From positions 62,001 to 126,000 of the forward strand of contig NZ_JAHXBN010000020.1 of assembly GCF_019924045.1 (NCBI RefSeq): a stretch of 64,000 nt of DNA, read 5' to 3'. Position 1 is the first letter of the stretch; each line of letters starts with the position of its first letter. The notes beneath the pieces are model-generated. The model made no database searches. It saw only the letters and a list, made by a program, of their open reading frames with translations, and was not told the origin of the DNA. The stretch is from Dyadobacter fermentans. GTDB taxonomy: Bacteria; Bacteroidota; Bacteroidia; Cytophagales; Spirosomataceae. A program made the translations under genes and the position numbers. Positions 1 through 8,684 of the stretch are shown here, in pieces.

Positions 1-731
1 ACGGACGTCGCACCTTTTTCCATGATAATCTCGGCTGCCTTGCAAAGCGTACCACCCGTGTCGATCAGGTCGTCTACCAGCACTACATCCATCCCTTCCA
101 CATCTCCGATCACCTGCATGCTCGCGATTTCATTGGCGCGTTTCCGGTGCTTGTCGCACAGGATCATGTCCGCGTTCAGGAACTTGGCAAAATTCCGTGC
201 ACGTGCGGCGCCGCCTACGTCGGGCGATGCGATCAGCAGATTTTTGAGGTTCAGGGATTTGATATAAGGAACAAAAATCGAGGTTCCTTCGAGGTGGTCG
301 ACAGGCAGGTCTAAAAAGCCCTGGATCTGTCCGGCGTGTAAGTCTATGGTCATCACGCGGTCAACTCCCACTGCCGTAAGGAGGTTCGCAACGACTTTCG
401 CTGCAATAGCCACGCGTGGTTTGTCTTTTCTGTCTTGGCGGGCGTAGCCGAAATAGGGGATTACCACCGTCACATAGTGCGCCGAAGCACGACGGGCCGC
501 ATCCACCATCAGCAATAGCTCCATCAGGTTATCGGCAGGAGGGAACGTAGATTGAATGAGAAAAACATCACAACCCCTGATTGACTCCTCGAAACTTGGC
601 GACAGCTCACCATCGCTGAATTTCCGCAATGTGTAGCCTCCCAGTTCCTTACCATAATACCTGGCAATGTCTTTGGCCAAATATTCGGACTGACTCCCCG
701 AAAATATTTTAACTGTATTGAATGAACCCAT
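1..731 (-). CDS. prs: ribose-phosphate pyrophosphokinase, partial
   Basis: Makes PRPP from ribose 5-phosphate and ATP, the precursor of nucleotides, histidine and tryptophan. The 243 visible codons begin MGSFNTVKIFSG and contain FSDGELSPSFEE, the ATP-binding stretch PYFGYARQDRKDKPR, DLHAGQIQGF, SPDVGGAARARN and the PRPP loop VDDLIDTGGTL near the window edge, so roughly the last quarter of the protein lies outside. The ATG at 729-731 gives the normal family N terminus. A TAATTTTG, the Bacteroidota -7 element, lies on the same strand at 751-758. It follows trpS and the PAP2 gene on the same strand after 38 bases. Confidence 0.95.
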   Translation of the reverse strand, partial: MGSFNTVKIFSGSQSEYLAKDIARYYGKELGGYTLRKFSDGELSPSFEESIRGCDVFLIQSTFPPADNLMELLLMVDAARRASAHYVTVVIPYFGYARQDRKDKPRVAIAAKVVANLLTAVGVDRVMTIDLHAGQIQGFLDLPVDHLEGTSIFVPYIKSLNLKNLLIASPDVGGAARARNFAKFLNADMILCDKHRKRANEIASMQVIGDVEGMDVVLVDDLIDTGGTLCKAAEIIMEKGATS

Positions 732-769
732 GGCCAAACTAAAATTTGCGCAAAATTAAATAAAACCAG

Positions 770-1348
770 TTAATTAAGATAGTATCTTTTTAAAAAAATA
801 TAATAAAGCTGCACAATGCAGTATCCTACCAGCAATCCGACGAGCGCTCCAACGAGGATGTCGAGCGGGTAATGCACCCCCACATACACGCGGCTATATG
901 CGTAAACGACCGCCCACACGAACAAAAAGGCCATTTGCGGTACCTTATTTTTAAGCAAGCTGAACCAAGCGATTGCTAGTGCAAAACTTGTGGACGCATG
1001 GGACGAAGCGAAACCGTACAAGCCGCCGCAGTCGGTTACGTGGTGCATTACGGTGGTGATCGTGGGGTCGTGGCAAGGTCTTAACCTTAAAAAGTAGGGC
1101 TTCATAAACCCGGAAGTGACCTTGTCGGCCACGGCGACCGCCAGCACCACGGTAATCACGATGAAGCCACCTTTTTTCCAGCCTTCCGCGCGGATTGTCA
1201 ATGCGATGAGCAAAATGTACAACGGTACCCAGGTGAATTTATAGGTAACCCAGTACATCACCGTGTCGAGCCAGGGCGTGTGGTGGCCGTTGAGCCATAA
1301 AAACAGCTCCTGGTCGGCGCGGACTATGCTATGTACCGCATCCGTCAT
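770..1348 (-). CDS. PAP2-family membrane phosphatase
   Basis: Integral membrane acid phosphatase of the PAP2 superfamily, 192 residues with about five to six hydrophobic segments. The three signature blocks are present in order: KPYFLRLRP (83-91), SSHAS (115-119, with catalytic His117) and SRVYVGVHYPLD (152-163, with His159 as nucleophile). Known family members dephosphorylate undecaprenyl diphosphate, phosphatidic acid or similar lipid phosphates at the periplasmic face. The substrate here cannot be told. Its start overlaps the end of trpS by 4 bases, so the two are probably translationally coupled. The second block has SSH where many members have SGH, which is common in this group. Confidence 0.88.
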   Translation of the reverse strand: MTDAVHSIVRADQELFLWLNGHHTPWLDTVMYWVTYKFTWVPLYILLIALTIRAEGWKKGGFIVITVVLAVAVADKVTSGFMKPYFLRLRPCHDPTITTVMHHVTDCGGLYGFASSHASTSFALAIAWFSLLKNKVPQMAFLFVWAVVYAYSRVYVGVHYPLDILVGALVGLLVGYCIVQLYYIFLKRYYLN

Positions 1349-2322
1349 GAACTGAAACCGAGCACTTTTCTCACCTTGCCGATTGTTTCCTGGGCGATTT
1401 CACGCGCTTTCGCCTCGCCTTCCACGAGAATGCTTTCCAGTTCCTCCGTATTTTCCATATAATAATTGAAAATGCGGCGCGGCTCAGCGAATACTTCCAT
1501 AAAGCATTCAAAAAGCGCCTGCTTGGCATGTCCGTAGCCGTAGCCGCCATTCAGGTAGTTCCGGCGCATGGTTTCAACGTCCGCTTCCTTCGCCACGAGG
1601 CTGTAAAGCTGGAAGGTAATGTCGTTGTCAGGATCTTTGGGTTCTTCAAGCTGTTTCGAGTCGGAGAGGATCTTTTTAGTGACCTTTTTCAGTTCGTTCT
1701 CCGGCAGGAAAATATCGATGTAATTGTGGTAGGACTTGCTCATTTTCTGGCCGTCGAGTCCCGGGATCGTCATAATGCGTTCGTCGATCTTCGGCTCGGG
1801 CAACACCAGAATATCTTCACCCGCCAGGATATTGAAGCGGTTGGCAATGTCTTTGCTCATTTCAAGATGCTGCTTCTGGTCCTTGCCTACCGGGATGATA
1901 TTCGCATTATAAAGTAGAATATCGGCTGCTTGCAGGACGGGATAGGTGAAAAGCCCTGCATTTACATCTGATAATTTCTCCGATTTATCTTTGAAAGAAG
2001 TGGCATTCGCCAGCATCGGGAACGGCGTGAAGCAGTTCAGGTACCAGTTAAGCTCGGTGTGCTCCTGTACCCGCGATTGGCGCCAGAAGACATTTTTTTT
2101 GTAGTCGAACCCGAATGCGAGCCAGGTAGCCGCGATTGCACGGACATATTCGCCACGTTCCGCGCCGTTTTTCAGGGTTGTGAGCGAATGCAGGTCGGCA
2201 ATGAAGAAAAAGGATTCGTTCTGGGGATTTTTAGAGAGTTCGATGGCAGGTTTGATGGCTCCCAGGATGTTACCCAGGTGAGGTCGCCCGCTGCTTTGAA
2301 TGCCTGTTAGGATTCTGGCCAT
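1345..2322 (-). CDS. trpS: tryptophanyl-tRNA synthetase
   Basis: Class I aminoacyl-tRNA synthetase charging tRNA-Trp in the cytoplasm. The 325 residues match the usual bacterial length. The HIGH-type motif appears as PHLGN (14-18) in SSGRPHLGNILG, and the KMSKS loop is intact (193-197). The TrpS-typical GLDGQKMSKS context and the early IADLHSLTT segment are visible. It is the first gene of a minus-strand trpS-PAP2 pair and starts 14 bases after the stop of the toxin gene upstream, so it could be partly co-transcribed with the toxin-antitoxin genes. Confidence 0.97.
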   Translation of the reverse strand: MARILTGIQSSGRPHLGNILGAIKPAIELSKNPQNESFFFIADLHSLTTLKNGAERGEYVRAIAATWLAFGFDYKKNVFWRQSRVQEHTELNWYLNCFTPFPMLANATSFKDKSEKLSDVNAGLFTYPVLQAADILLYNANIIPVGKDQKQHLEMSKDIANRFNILAGEDILVLPEPKIDERIMTIPGLDGQKMSKSYHNYIDIFLPENELKKVTKKILSDSKQLEEPKDPDNDITFQLYSLVAKEADVETMRRNYLNGGYGYGHAKQALFECFMEVFAEPRRIFNYYMENTEELESILVEGEAKAREIAQETIGKVRKVLGFSS

Positions 2323-2336
2323 TTATTACTTGATAC

Positions 2337-2630
2337 TTAGTTACGTGATATTGGTTTACGGCGGTTGTCCCAGAAATAAAGCAAAAGAATATGATCCTCC
2401 TTAACTTCATAAAACAATGAGCATTGTTTTGTGAGAAATCCTCTGCGTATTTCCCGTCTTGATTTGGAAGCTTTATACATCAAGGGAAACAACGATATCT
2501 GTTTTAGAACATCCCTGGTTGTCCGAAAGAATTTACGGACCTCTTTTTCAGACCAATTCAGTTCCAAGTGTGTGATGATGTCAGCAAAGGTATCTTCCGC
2601 TTCGGCCGACCAATGAATGGGTAGGCTCAT
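2337..2630 (-). CDS. RelE/ParE-type toxin
   Basis: Small basic protein of 97 residues with the ParE/RelE layout: an N-terminal WSAEAEDTFADIITHLE helix pair, a central FPLMYKASKSRREIRRGFL strand region and a C-terminal LLYFWDNRRKP strand. Toxins of this fold either cleave ribosome-bound mRNA (RelE) or poison gyrase (ParE). The RelE catalytic set is not clearly present, so a ParE-like role is somewhat more likely. The antitoxin gene lies immediately upstream, overlapping by 4 bases (ATGA), the typical antitoxin-first arrangement. Confidence 0.8.
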   Translation of the reverse strand: MSLPIHWSAEAEDTFADIITHLELNWSEKEVRKFFRTTRDVLKQISLFPLMYKASKSRREIRRGFLTKQCSLFYEVKEDHILLLYFWDNRRKPISRN

Positions 2631-2857
2631 AAATACTTGCTGTACTTAGCCATAACTTCGTCGTGAGGCTTCGTTTGACCTGCCATTGCCTGTTTCTGCG
2701 CCCGATCTATTCCATCCTTCACATGGTCAGGCAGTTCATCCCAAAAGTCTGTTTCTCCCAGCCTCTTTTGGATATCCTCCCAATCTTTCAAAGAGATATA
2801 AACACCAGTTCTTTCTCCTTTCTCATTCGACAAATACTGCACATTCATAGCTTTCAA
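2627..2857 (-). CDS. antitoxin partner of the ParE-like toxin
   Basis: Protein of 76 residues upstream of and overlapping the toxin gene. The N-terminal part (VQYLSNEKGERTGVYISLKDWEDIQKRL) resembles the strand-strand-helix DNA-binding half of Phd/RelB-like antitoxins, and the charged C-terminal half, ending KYSKYL, would wrap the toxin. The call rests mainly on gene order and size. An in-frame ATG three codons later (ending at 2848) gives MNVQYLSNEKGE, which may be the true start. Such antitoxins normally repress their own promoter, which would lie in the 2858-2964 gap. Confidence 0.72.
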   Translation of the reverse strand: MKAMNVQYLSNEKGERTGVYISLKDWEDIQKRLGETDFWDELPDHVKDGIDRAQKQAMAGQTKPHDEVMAKYSKYL

Positions 2858-2964
2858 CAGGTTAGCGATTCTAGATGAACTTTGCCCTTAACTACTTGCC
2901 AAAATTCGTTAAATTGAACCAGAAAACGTAGTAAATTTGAATTTTATACCTTCACCAACACGAC

Positions 2965-3636
2965 ATGGATTCTAAAACGCTGCACTTTCTCAGCCAATTA
3001 GCCGAAAACAACAACAGGGAGTGGTTTCAGGAAAATAAGAAACTTTATGAAGCCGCGAAAGCGGATATGGAAAAACTGGTCGGGTTCCTGATCACAGAGG
3101 TTGGGAAGTTTGAGGACCTCGGAAATGTTCAAGTGAAGGATTGTATGCTGCGCATTTACCGCGATGTCCGTTTTTCGAAAAACAAGGACCCTTACAAGAA
3201 AAATCTCGCTGCGGGCATCGGTCCTGGCGGAAAGAGTTCGGGTAAAATTGACTACTATCTCCAAGTGCAGCCGGGCGATCAAACGTTCCTTGGCGGCGGC
3301 ATGTGGGAGGTGACCACCGAGCAGCTGGCCCGCTTCCGTCAGGAGATCGATTACAATGCACATGAGTTAAAATCGATCATCGAGGAGAAGGAATTCCATA
3401 GTTATTTTCCTGAAATTCATGGAGAAAGCCTGAAAACGGTACCTAAGGGTTATTCCAAAGATCACCCGGAAATAGCGCTGCTGAAACGCAAGCAACTTTT
3501 CTTCATGCACCGTTACACCGATAAAGAGGTGGCTTCCAAAGACTTCGGTAATCTGGTTTTGAAAGGCATTCAATTGCTGAAACCCTTTACCGATTATATG
3601 AATTATGTATTGTACGAAGAAGCGGAAGAGCATTGA
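2965..3636 (+). CDS. DUF2461 family protein
   Basis: Cytosolic protein of 223 residues matching the DUF2461 (TIGR02453) family: opening LHFLSQLAENNNREWFQENKKLYE, central MLRIYRDVRFSKNKDPYKKN, and the GGGMWEVTTEQLARFRQEID block. The biochemical role of the family is unknown. The gene is monocistronic or co-transcribed with dnaE, which begins 49 bases after its stop. A TAAATTTG -7-like element at 2932-2939 lies 25 bases before the ATG, but I see no well-spaced -33 TTG. Confidence 0.88.
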   Translation: MDSKTLHFLSQLAENNNREWFQENKKLYEAAKADMEKLVGFLITEVGKFEDLGNVQVKDCMLRIYRDVRFSKNKDPYKKNLAAGIGPGGKSSGKIDYYLQVQPGDQTFLGGGMWEVTTEQLARFRQEIDYNAHELKSIIEEKEFHSYFPEIHGESLKTVPKGYSKDHPEIALLKRKQLFFMHRYTDKEVASKDFGNLVLKGIQLLKPFTDYMNYVLYEEAEEH

Positions 3637-3685
3637 TCCGACACGCTGATTGACGAGGCCGAATACCCATTACAACCCAGTAAAT

Positions 3686-6600
3686 ATGCAATTTTCACAT
3701 TTGCACTGTCACACGCAGTTTTCGCTGCTCGATGGTGCTGCCGATATTAAAAAGCTGTTCAAAAAAGCCAAGGAGGACAACATGCCCGCCGTCGCCATCA
3801 CCGACCATGGTAATATGTTCGGGGTGTTCGAGTTTGTGGCCGAGGGGAACAAGCAGGGGATCAAGCCGATCGTCGGTTGCGAGTTTTATGTGGTGGAGGA
3901 CCGGCATGTGAGGCAGTTTACGAAGGACAAGAAGGATGTCCGTTTTCACCAGCTGTTGCTTGCCAAAGACGAGATAGGTTATAAAAACCTCGTGAAAATG
4001 TGCTCGCTGGGCTTCATCGAGGGCATGTATGGTAAATATCCGCGGATCGACAAGGAGCTGATCGTGCAATATCACCAAGGCCTGATCGCGACGACCTGCT
4101 GCATTGGTGCGATGATCCCCAAAACAATCATCCGCCACGGCGAAGAGGCCGCGGAAAAGGAGTTCCGCTGGTGGCTGGATTTGTTCGGGGATGATTTTTA
4201 TGTGGAATTGCAGCGCCATGACATCCGCGATCAATACATTGTGAATGAGGTGCTTATCAAATTTGCGAGAAAGTATAATGTAAAGATCATCTGCTCGAAC
4301 GACTCGCATTATGTAGACCGCGAAGATTGGAATGCACACGATATCCTGCTCTGTATCAACACGGGAGATAAGCAAAGCACGCCTTCGGCCAAGGATTTCG
4401 ATGATGAAAAGGGTATTCCGAAAGGCTCGCGCTTCGCATTTTATAATGACCAGTTTTATTTCAAAAATACCAGCGAAATGCTGCAACTGTTCAACGACCT
4501 GCCCGAGTCGCTGGACAATACCAACGAGATTGTAGATAAAATCAAAACGCTGGATCTCCGGAAAGACATTCTGCTTCCAAATTTCCCCATTCCCGATGAG
4601 TTCAAGACGCATACATTGTCGGAAATGGTGGGAAAAAAGGAGCTTACCGCCGATGTACTGAACCAATGGGAGTACCTGCGGCACCTTACATTCGAGGGCG
4701 CGCGGAAGAAATACGAAGTGGTGACGCCGGAAATCGAGGAGCGGCTCAACTTCGAGCTGCAAACGATCCGGAACATGGGTTTTCCCGGTTACTTCCTCAT
4801 TGTGGCGGATTTCATTGACGCAGGCCGTAAAATGGGCGTATTCATCGGCCCTGGTCGTGGTTCTGCGGCGGGTTCTGCGGTGGCCTACGCAATTGGGATC
4901 ACGAACATCGACCCGGTTAAGTACGACCTCCTCTTTGAGCGTTTCCTCAACCCCGACCGTATCTCCATGCCCGATATCGATACCGACTTCGACGACGATG
5001 GCCGTCAGAAGGTGATCGATTATGTGGTGAAAAAATATGGCTACAACCAGGTGGCTCAAATCGTGACTTACGGTACGATGGCCGCCAAATCGGCGATCAA
5101 AGACGTTGCGCGGGTAATGGACCTGCCGCTGCCTGACGCGAACATGCTCGCGAAGCTGGTACCGGACAAGCCAACTTACAACATGACGCTGAACCGCATT
5201 TTTACAGCGCCATTAGAAGGAGAGGGCAGTCTGATGAAGAAGGAAGGTATCTCACCCGACGAGTTGGAGAATGTGAAGCGAATGCGCGCTATTGCACTGG
5301 GCAATGATCTGCAAGCCAGTGTATTGCAAGAGGCGCGCAGGCTCGAAGGCACCGTGCGGAACACAGGTATTCACGCGGCCGGTATCATCATCGCGCCGAG
5401 CGATCTGACTGAAATCATTCCGGTAAGTACCTCCAAAGACTCGGACTTTTTGATTACCCAATATCAGGGAAAAATCATCGAGGATGCAGGTGTAATCAAG
5501 ATGGACTTCTTGGGGCTTCGAAACCTTTCGATCATCAAAGAGGCCCTCAGGATGATCAAGAATAACCACGGCGTAGATATTGTGATCGACGATGTACCGC
5601 TTGACGACCCGAAAGTTTTCGAATTGTTCCAGCGCGGAGAAACCAACGCGATATTCCAGTTCGAATCCGACGGGATGAAGAAGTACATGCGCGACCTCAT
5701 CCCCGACCGTTTCGAGCACCTGATCGCCATGAACGCCTTGTATCGCCCCGGCCCGATCGCGTACATACCTAACTTCATCCGCCGGAAGAATGGCCAGGAG
5801 GAAGTGACGTACGATTTGCCGGAGCTGGAAGAATACCTGGCTGATACTTATGGTATTACGGTGTATCAGGAGCAAGTAATGCTTTTGTCGCAGAAGCTCG
5901 CGGGCTTTACGAAAGGGCAGGCGGATACGCTGCGGAAAGCGATGGGTAAGAAGCAGATCGAGACGCTGAACAAGCTCAAAGGCGACTTCATGAAGGGCGG
6001 TACCGAAAAGGGCCTCGACGCGAAGAAGCTGGAAAAAATATGGACCGACTGGGAGGCATTCGCATCCTACGCATTCAACAAATCCCACTCGACCTGCTAC
6101 GCTTTCGTGGCGTATCAAACGGCCTATTTGAAAGCGCATTATCAGTCGGAGTACATGGCGGCGGTATTGACGAGCTCGCTGGGTAGTATCGACAAGATCA
6201 CCTTCTTCCTCGAAGAATGTAAAAACCTGGGTATTACCGTGTTGGGGCCGGATATCAATGAATCGGAACGCCAATTTGGCGTGAACAAGAAAAAAGAAAT
6301 CCGTTTCGGGCTCGCGGGTGTGAAAGGTAGCGGCGACGCGGCGGTGGAGTCTATCATTGAAGAACGGACCAATAACGGGCCTTTCAAGGACGTATTTGAC
6401 TTCATAACAAGGGTAAACCTTCGAACTGTTAATAAAAAGACATTGGAAAGCCTCGCCTACGCCGGTGCATTCGATTGCTTCCCGGAATATCACAGGGCGC
6501 AGTATTTCGCGGTAGAAACGGGTGAAACGGGGACATTCATTGAAAAGTTAATTCGCTACGCCAACAATTACCATGCCGAAAAATCATCGGCGCAGGCGTC

Positions 6601-7336
6601 TCTTTTTGGTATGCTGGGCGACGGTGGTTCCACGCTTGCTAAGCCCAAAGCGGCCGAGGTGGGTGAATGGGACGATCTGGCCAAGCTCCGGTATGAGCAG
6701 GAGGTGGTAGGCTTCTATATTTCCGGCCACCCGCTGGATACGTTCCGCACCGAGCTGGACAATTTCTGCACTTGCACGGTCGACAAAGTACTGGAAATCC
6801 ACGACGGAGAACGCGCACCGCGGTATTATGGCAAGGAAATCAACGTGGCGGGCATTGTCACGAGCGCGCAGGAAAGGATGTCGAAGAACGGCAGTCTTTT
6901 TATGATCTTCAAAATCGAAGACTATCAGGGTGCAATGGAAATGCTGATCGGCGGAGAGGATTATATCCGGTTTAAGAACTATCTGCAAGTAGGGCAGTTC
7001 CTGTATATTAAAGGCAAAGTCCAGAACCGCTGGAAGCAGGAAGATCAGTTCGAATTCAAAATTTCGCAGATACAACTGCTGCCGGAGATCATGGAGAAAA
7101 TGTGCAGGAAAATCAAAATTAATCTTACACTCGACCAGATCGACGCACAATTCATTCACGTCCTCAATGATACCTTCGGAAGCTACCCCGGCGGGTGCCA
7201 GGTGAGCATGACAGTGAAGGATCCCGAGTCGCACCTGGAAGTAGAAATGTTGTCCCGCGGTTACCGCGTAGCGCCTAGTAATGAGCTATTTAAGGTGTTG
7301 AGGGGCTCCCTGGGCGTGAAATTCTCCCTAAACTGA
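3686..7336 (+). CDS. dnaE: DNA polymerase III alpha subunit
   Basis: Catalytic subunit of the replicative polymerase, 1216 residues from the ATG at 3686. The frame is open 12 codons further upstream from a TTG, but MQFSHLHCHTQFSLLDG is the normal family N terminus. An N-terminal PHP domain (HLHCHTQFS) is followed by the polymerase core with GPGRGSAAGS and the catalytic aspartates in PDIDTDFDDDGR (about Asp430 and Asp432) and KMDFLGLRN (about Asp607). Helix-hairpin-helix and OB-fold regions follow near the C terminus (NVAGIVTSAQERMSKNG). The family length and all landmarks are intact. Confidence 0.97.
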   Translation: MQFSHLHCHTQFSLLDGAADIKKLFKKAKEDNMPAVAITDHGNMFGVFEFVAEGNKQGIKPIVGCEFYVVEDRHVRQFTKDKKDVRFHQLLLAKDEIGYKNLVKMCSLGFIEGMYGKYPRIDKELIVQYHQGLIATTCCIGAMIPKTIIRHGEEAAEKEFRWWLDLFGDDFYVELQRHDIRDQYIVNEVLIKFARKYNVKIICSNDSHYVDREDWNAHDILLCINTGDKQSTPSAKDFDDEKGIPKGSRFAFYNDQFYFKNTSEMLQLFNDLPESLDNTNEIVDKIKTLDLRKDILLPNFPIPDEFKTHTLSEMVGKKELTADVLNQWEYLRHLTFEGARKKYEVVTPEIEERLNFELQTIRNMGFPGYFLIVADFIDAGRKMGVFIGPGRGSAAGSAVAYAIGITNIDPVKYDLLFERFLNPDRISMPDIDTDFDDDGRQKVIDYVVKKYGYNQVAQIVTYGTMAAKSAIKDVARVMDLPLPDANMLAKLVPDKPTYNMTLNRIFTAPLEGEGSLMKKEGISPDELENVKRMRAIALGNDLQASVLQEARRLEGTVRNTGIHAAGIIIAPSDLTEIIPVSTSKDSDFLITQYQGKIIEDAGVIKMDFLGLRNLSIIKEALRMIKNNHGVDIVIDDVPLDDPKVFELFQRGETNAIFQFESDGMKKYMRDLIPDRFEHLIAMNALYRPGPIAYIPNFIRRKNGQEEVTYDLPELEEYLADTYGITVYQEQVMLLSQKLAGFTKGQADTLRKAMGKKQIETLNKLKGDFMKGGTEKGLDAKKLEKIWTDWEAFASYAFNKSHSTCYAFVAYQTAYLKAHYQSEYMAAVLTSSLGSIDKITFFLEECKNLGITVLGPDINESERQFGVNKKKEIRFGLAGVKGSGDAAVESIIEERTNNGPFKDVFDFITRVNLRTVNKKTLESLAYAGAFDCFPEYHRAQYFAVETGETGTFIEKLIRYANNYHAEKSSAQASLFGMLGDGGSTLAKPKAAEVGEWDDLAKLRYEQEVVGFYISGHPLDTFRTELDNFCTCTVDKVLEIHDGERAPRYYGKEINVAGIVTSAQERMSKNGSLFMIFKIEDYQGAMEMLIGGEDYIRFKNYLQVGQFLYIKGKVQNRWKQEDQFEFKISQIQLLPEIMEKMCRKIKINLTLDQIDAQFIHVLNDTFGSYPGGCQVSMTVKDPESHLEVEMLSRGYRVAPSNELFKVLRGSLGVKFSLN

Positions 7337-7421
7337 TTTGTATTAAATTAAACAAGGAACTTTTAAATAGTAATATTCCTTATTAACCCAGATTGATAAA
7401 TAACATTTAGACACTTAAAAC

Positions 7422-7754
7422 ATGGGAAAAGCACTTGAAATTACCGATAGCACCTTCGACGAACTGATCCAGGGCGATAAGCCAGTACTGGTTGACTTCT
7501 GGGCTGAGTGGTGTGGGCCTTGTAAAATGATCGGTCCGGTTGTTGAGCAACTCGCCGGTGAATACGACGGTAAGGCAGTTATTGGTAAAATGGATGTGGA
7601 TATGAACTCTTCGGTACCTGCAAAATTCGGTATCCGCAGTATCCCTACGCTGATGATCTTCAAAGGCGGCCAGTTGGTAGATAAAGTAGTAGGCGTTGTT
7701 CCCAAAACAACCCTTGAAGATAAATTGAATGCCCAAATCGAAGCGACCGTTTGA
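7422..7754 (+). CDS. trxA: thioredoxin
   Basis: Small cytoplasmic disulfide reductase of 110 residues with the classic WAEWCGPCK active site (Cys31, Cys34), the following KMIGPV helix, and the cis-proline loop in SIPTLMIFKGG. No signal peptide, so it acts in the cytoplasm, passing electrons from thioredoxin reductase to ribonucleotide reductase and other clients. It lies 85 bases after dnaE and ends at a strong terminator hairpin (7781-7804), so it is probably a single-gene unit. Confidence 0.96.
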   Translation: MGKALEITDSTFDELIQGDKPVLVDFWAEWCGPCKMIGPVVEQLAGEYDGKAVIGKMDVDMNSSVPAKFGIRSIPTLMIFKGGQLVDKVVGVVPKTTLEDKLNAQIEATV

Positions 7755-7780
7755 TAATCGCTGATTTGTGAAAGAGTTAA

Positions 7781-7804
7781 AAGCCCCGGTGACGGGGCTT
7801 TTTT
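7781..7804 (+). terminator. rho-independent terminator after trxA
   Basis: Perfect 8-bp stem AAGCCCCG / CGGGGCTT around a GTGA loop, followed by a T run, 26 bases after the trxA stop. Confidence 0.9.
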
Positions 7805-7863
7805 GTTTGTACACCTTTGTGAAGGGTATATAATTATCTACCTTTAATCACTATATTCACACT

Positions 7864-8046
7864 ATGAAATACTCGGAATTTCATCGCATTGTCCGGCGTA
7901 ACGGATGGATTCTAGCTAGGACGCGAGGCAGTCACTATATATACACAAAAGGCCGCGTAACCTATTGCGTGCCCTACCATTCTTCTAAGGAAATGAATGA
8001 AGGTTTGAGAAAGAGAATTATAAAGGAAATGAACTTGATTATCTAA
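7864..8046 (+). CDS. hicA: HicA-like mRNA interferase toxin
   Basis: Protein of 60 residues with the HicA double-stranded-RNA-binding-like fold: MKYSEFHRIVRRNGWILARTR with the catalytic GSHYIY segment (His in GSH, about residue 24), then a VPYHSSKEMNEGLRKRI strand-helix end. HicA toxins cut mRNA. The stop is followed within 8 bases by the HicB-like gene, the usual toxin-first order for hicAB. Confidence is high for the family, lower for toxicity of this copy. Confidence 0.88.
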   Translation: MKYSEFHRIVRRNGWILARTRGSHYIYTKGRVTYCVPYHSSKEMNEGLRKRIIKEMNLII

Positions 8047-8053
8047 TAGAGCT

Positions 8054-8449
8054 ATGAAAAGAATCAGGATATTGATCGAAAGGGGGAAAGACGGGTATAG
8101 TGCTTATGCCGAGAACGTCAAAAAAATTTATGGGATCGGAGATACTGTGCAGGATGTCAAAAAAAATGTCTTTGAATGCATTGAAATCGTTAAGTCATTT
8201 GATGACAAAAATATCCCGGCGGCACTGAAAGGTGAGTATGAGATCGTCTGGAAATTCGATGTGGAAAGTCTTTTAGAATATTACAAAGGCATTTTCAGCC
8301 AAACCGGCATTGCCCGGTTGACTGGCATCAACGAAAAACAATTGAACCACTACGCGTCTGGCTTGAAAAAGCCACGTCCTGCGCAGGCAAAGAAGATTGA
8401 GAATGCCTTGCATAAGCTGGGCGGAGAGCTAATGGCTATCGAGTTGTAA
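8054..8449 (+). CDS. hicB: HicB-like antitoxin with helix-turn-helix
   Basis: Protein of 131 residues: a degenerate HicB RNase-H-like N-terminal half (IRILIERGKDGYSAYAENV, residues 3-21) and a C-terminal helix-turn-helix at about 85-125 (QTGIARLTGINEKQLNHYAS, KPRPAQAKKIENALHKLG). Members of this type neutralise HicA and repress the operon through the HTH. The hicA gene is directly upstream. A small perfect hairpin overlaps the stop codon and may end the transcript. Confidence 0.85.
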   Translation: MKRIRILIERGKDGYSAYAENVKKIYGIGDTVQDVKKNVFECIEIVKSFDDKNIPAALKGEYEIVWKFDVESLLEYYKGIFSQTGIARLTGINEKQLNHYASGLKKPRPAQAKKIENALHKLGGELMAIEL

Positions 8450-8470
8450 TAGACGGATTTTCCGTCTATT
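8448..8470 (+). terminator. hairpin at the hicB stop
   Basis: Perfect inverted repeat AATAGACGGA / TCCGTCTATT with a 3-base loop, starting inside the hicB stop codon. There is no long T run, so termination is likely but weaker than at trxA. Confidence 0.5.
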
Positions 8471-8487
8471 CGCAAATTCATATTCGT

Positions 8488-8684
8488 TGTTGCATGCCTA
8501 CGGCATTCGCAGGTTTCTCACATGCGGTGTCTGCACTACCAATATTACATGCCTGGCGGCATTTAGCAACACGAATAGAAGCGAATGCCTCTCGGACAAT
8601 CAAAGCGCCAAGTCGCGTAGCGACGTAATATTGGTAGCAACAAAAGGGGACCGCGTTTATCGAAAATCCCGTAGGGATGCAACA
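8488..8684. repeat. 197-bp fold-back intergenic element
   Basis: Bounded by an 8-bp terminal inverted repeat (TGTTGCAT at 8488-8495, ATGCAACA at 8677-8684). Inside are nested inverted pairs GGCATTCGC (8502) / GCGAATGCC (8581) and CTACCAATATTAC (8536) / GTAATATTGGTAG (8625). Four short hairpins have 5-bp stems: ATGCC-TAC-GGCAT (8494), ATGCC-TGGC-GGCAT (8549), GTCGC-GTA-GCGAC (8612) and ATCCC-GTA-GGGAT (8666). There is no coding capacity for a transposase. It looks like a miniature fold-back element, and its last 28 bases form the 3' end of the minus-strand membrane-protein gene. Confidence 0.75.

Noticed and set aside
3695..5059. Long minus-strand open frame of 454 codons opposite dnaE
   Set aside because: dnaE is intact on the plus strand with all family motifs. 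The antisense frame has no recognisable motif and arises from the GC-rich codon pattern.
5252..6493. Second long minus-strand open frame opposite dnaE (413 codons)
   Set aside because: Same reason as above; it has no domain features.
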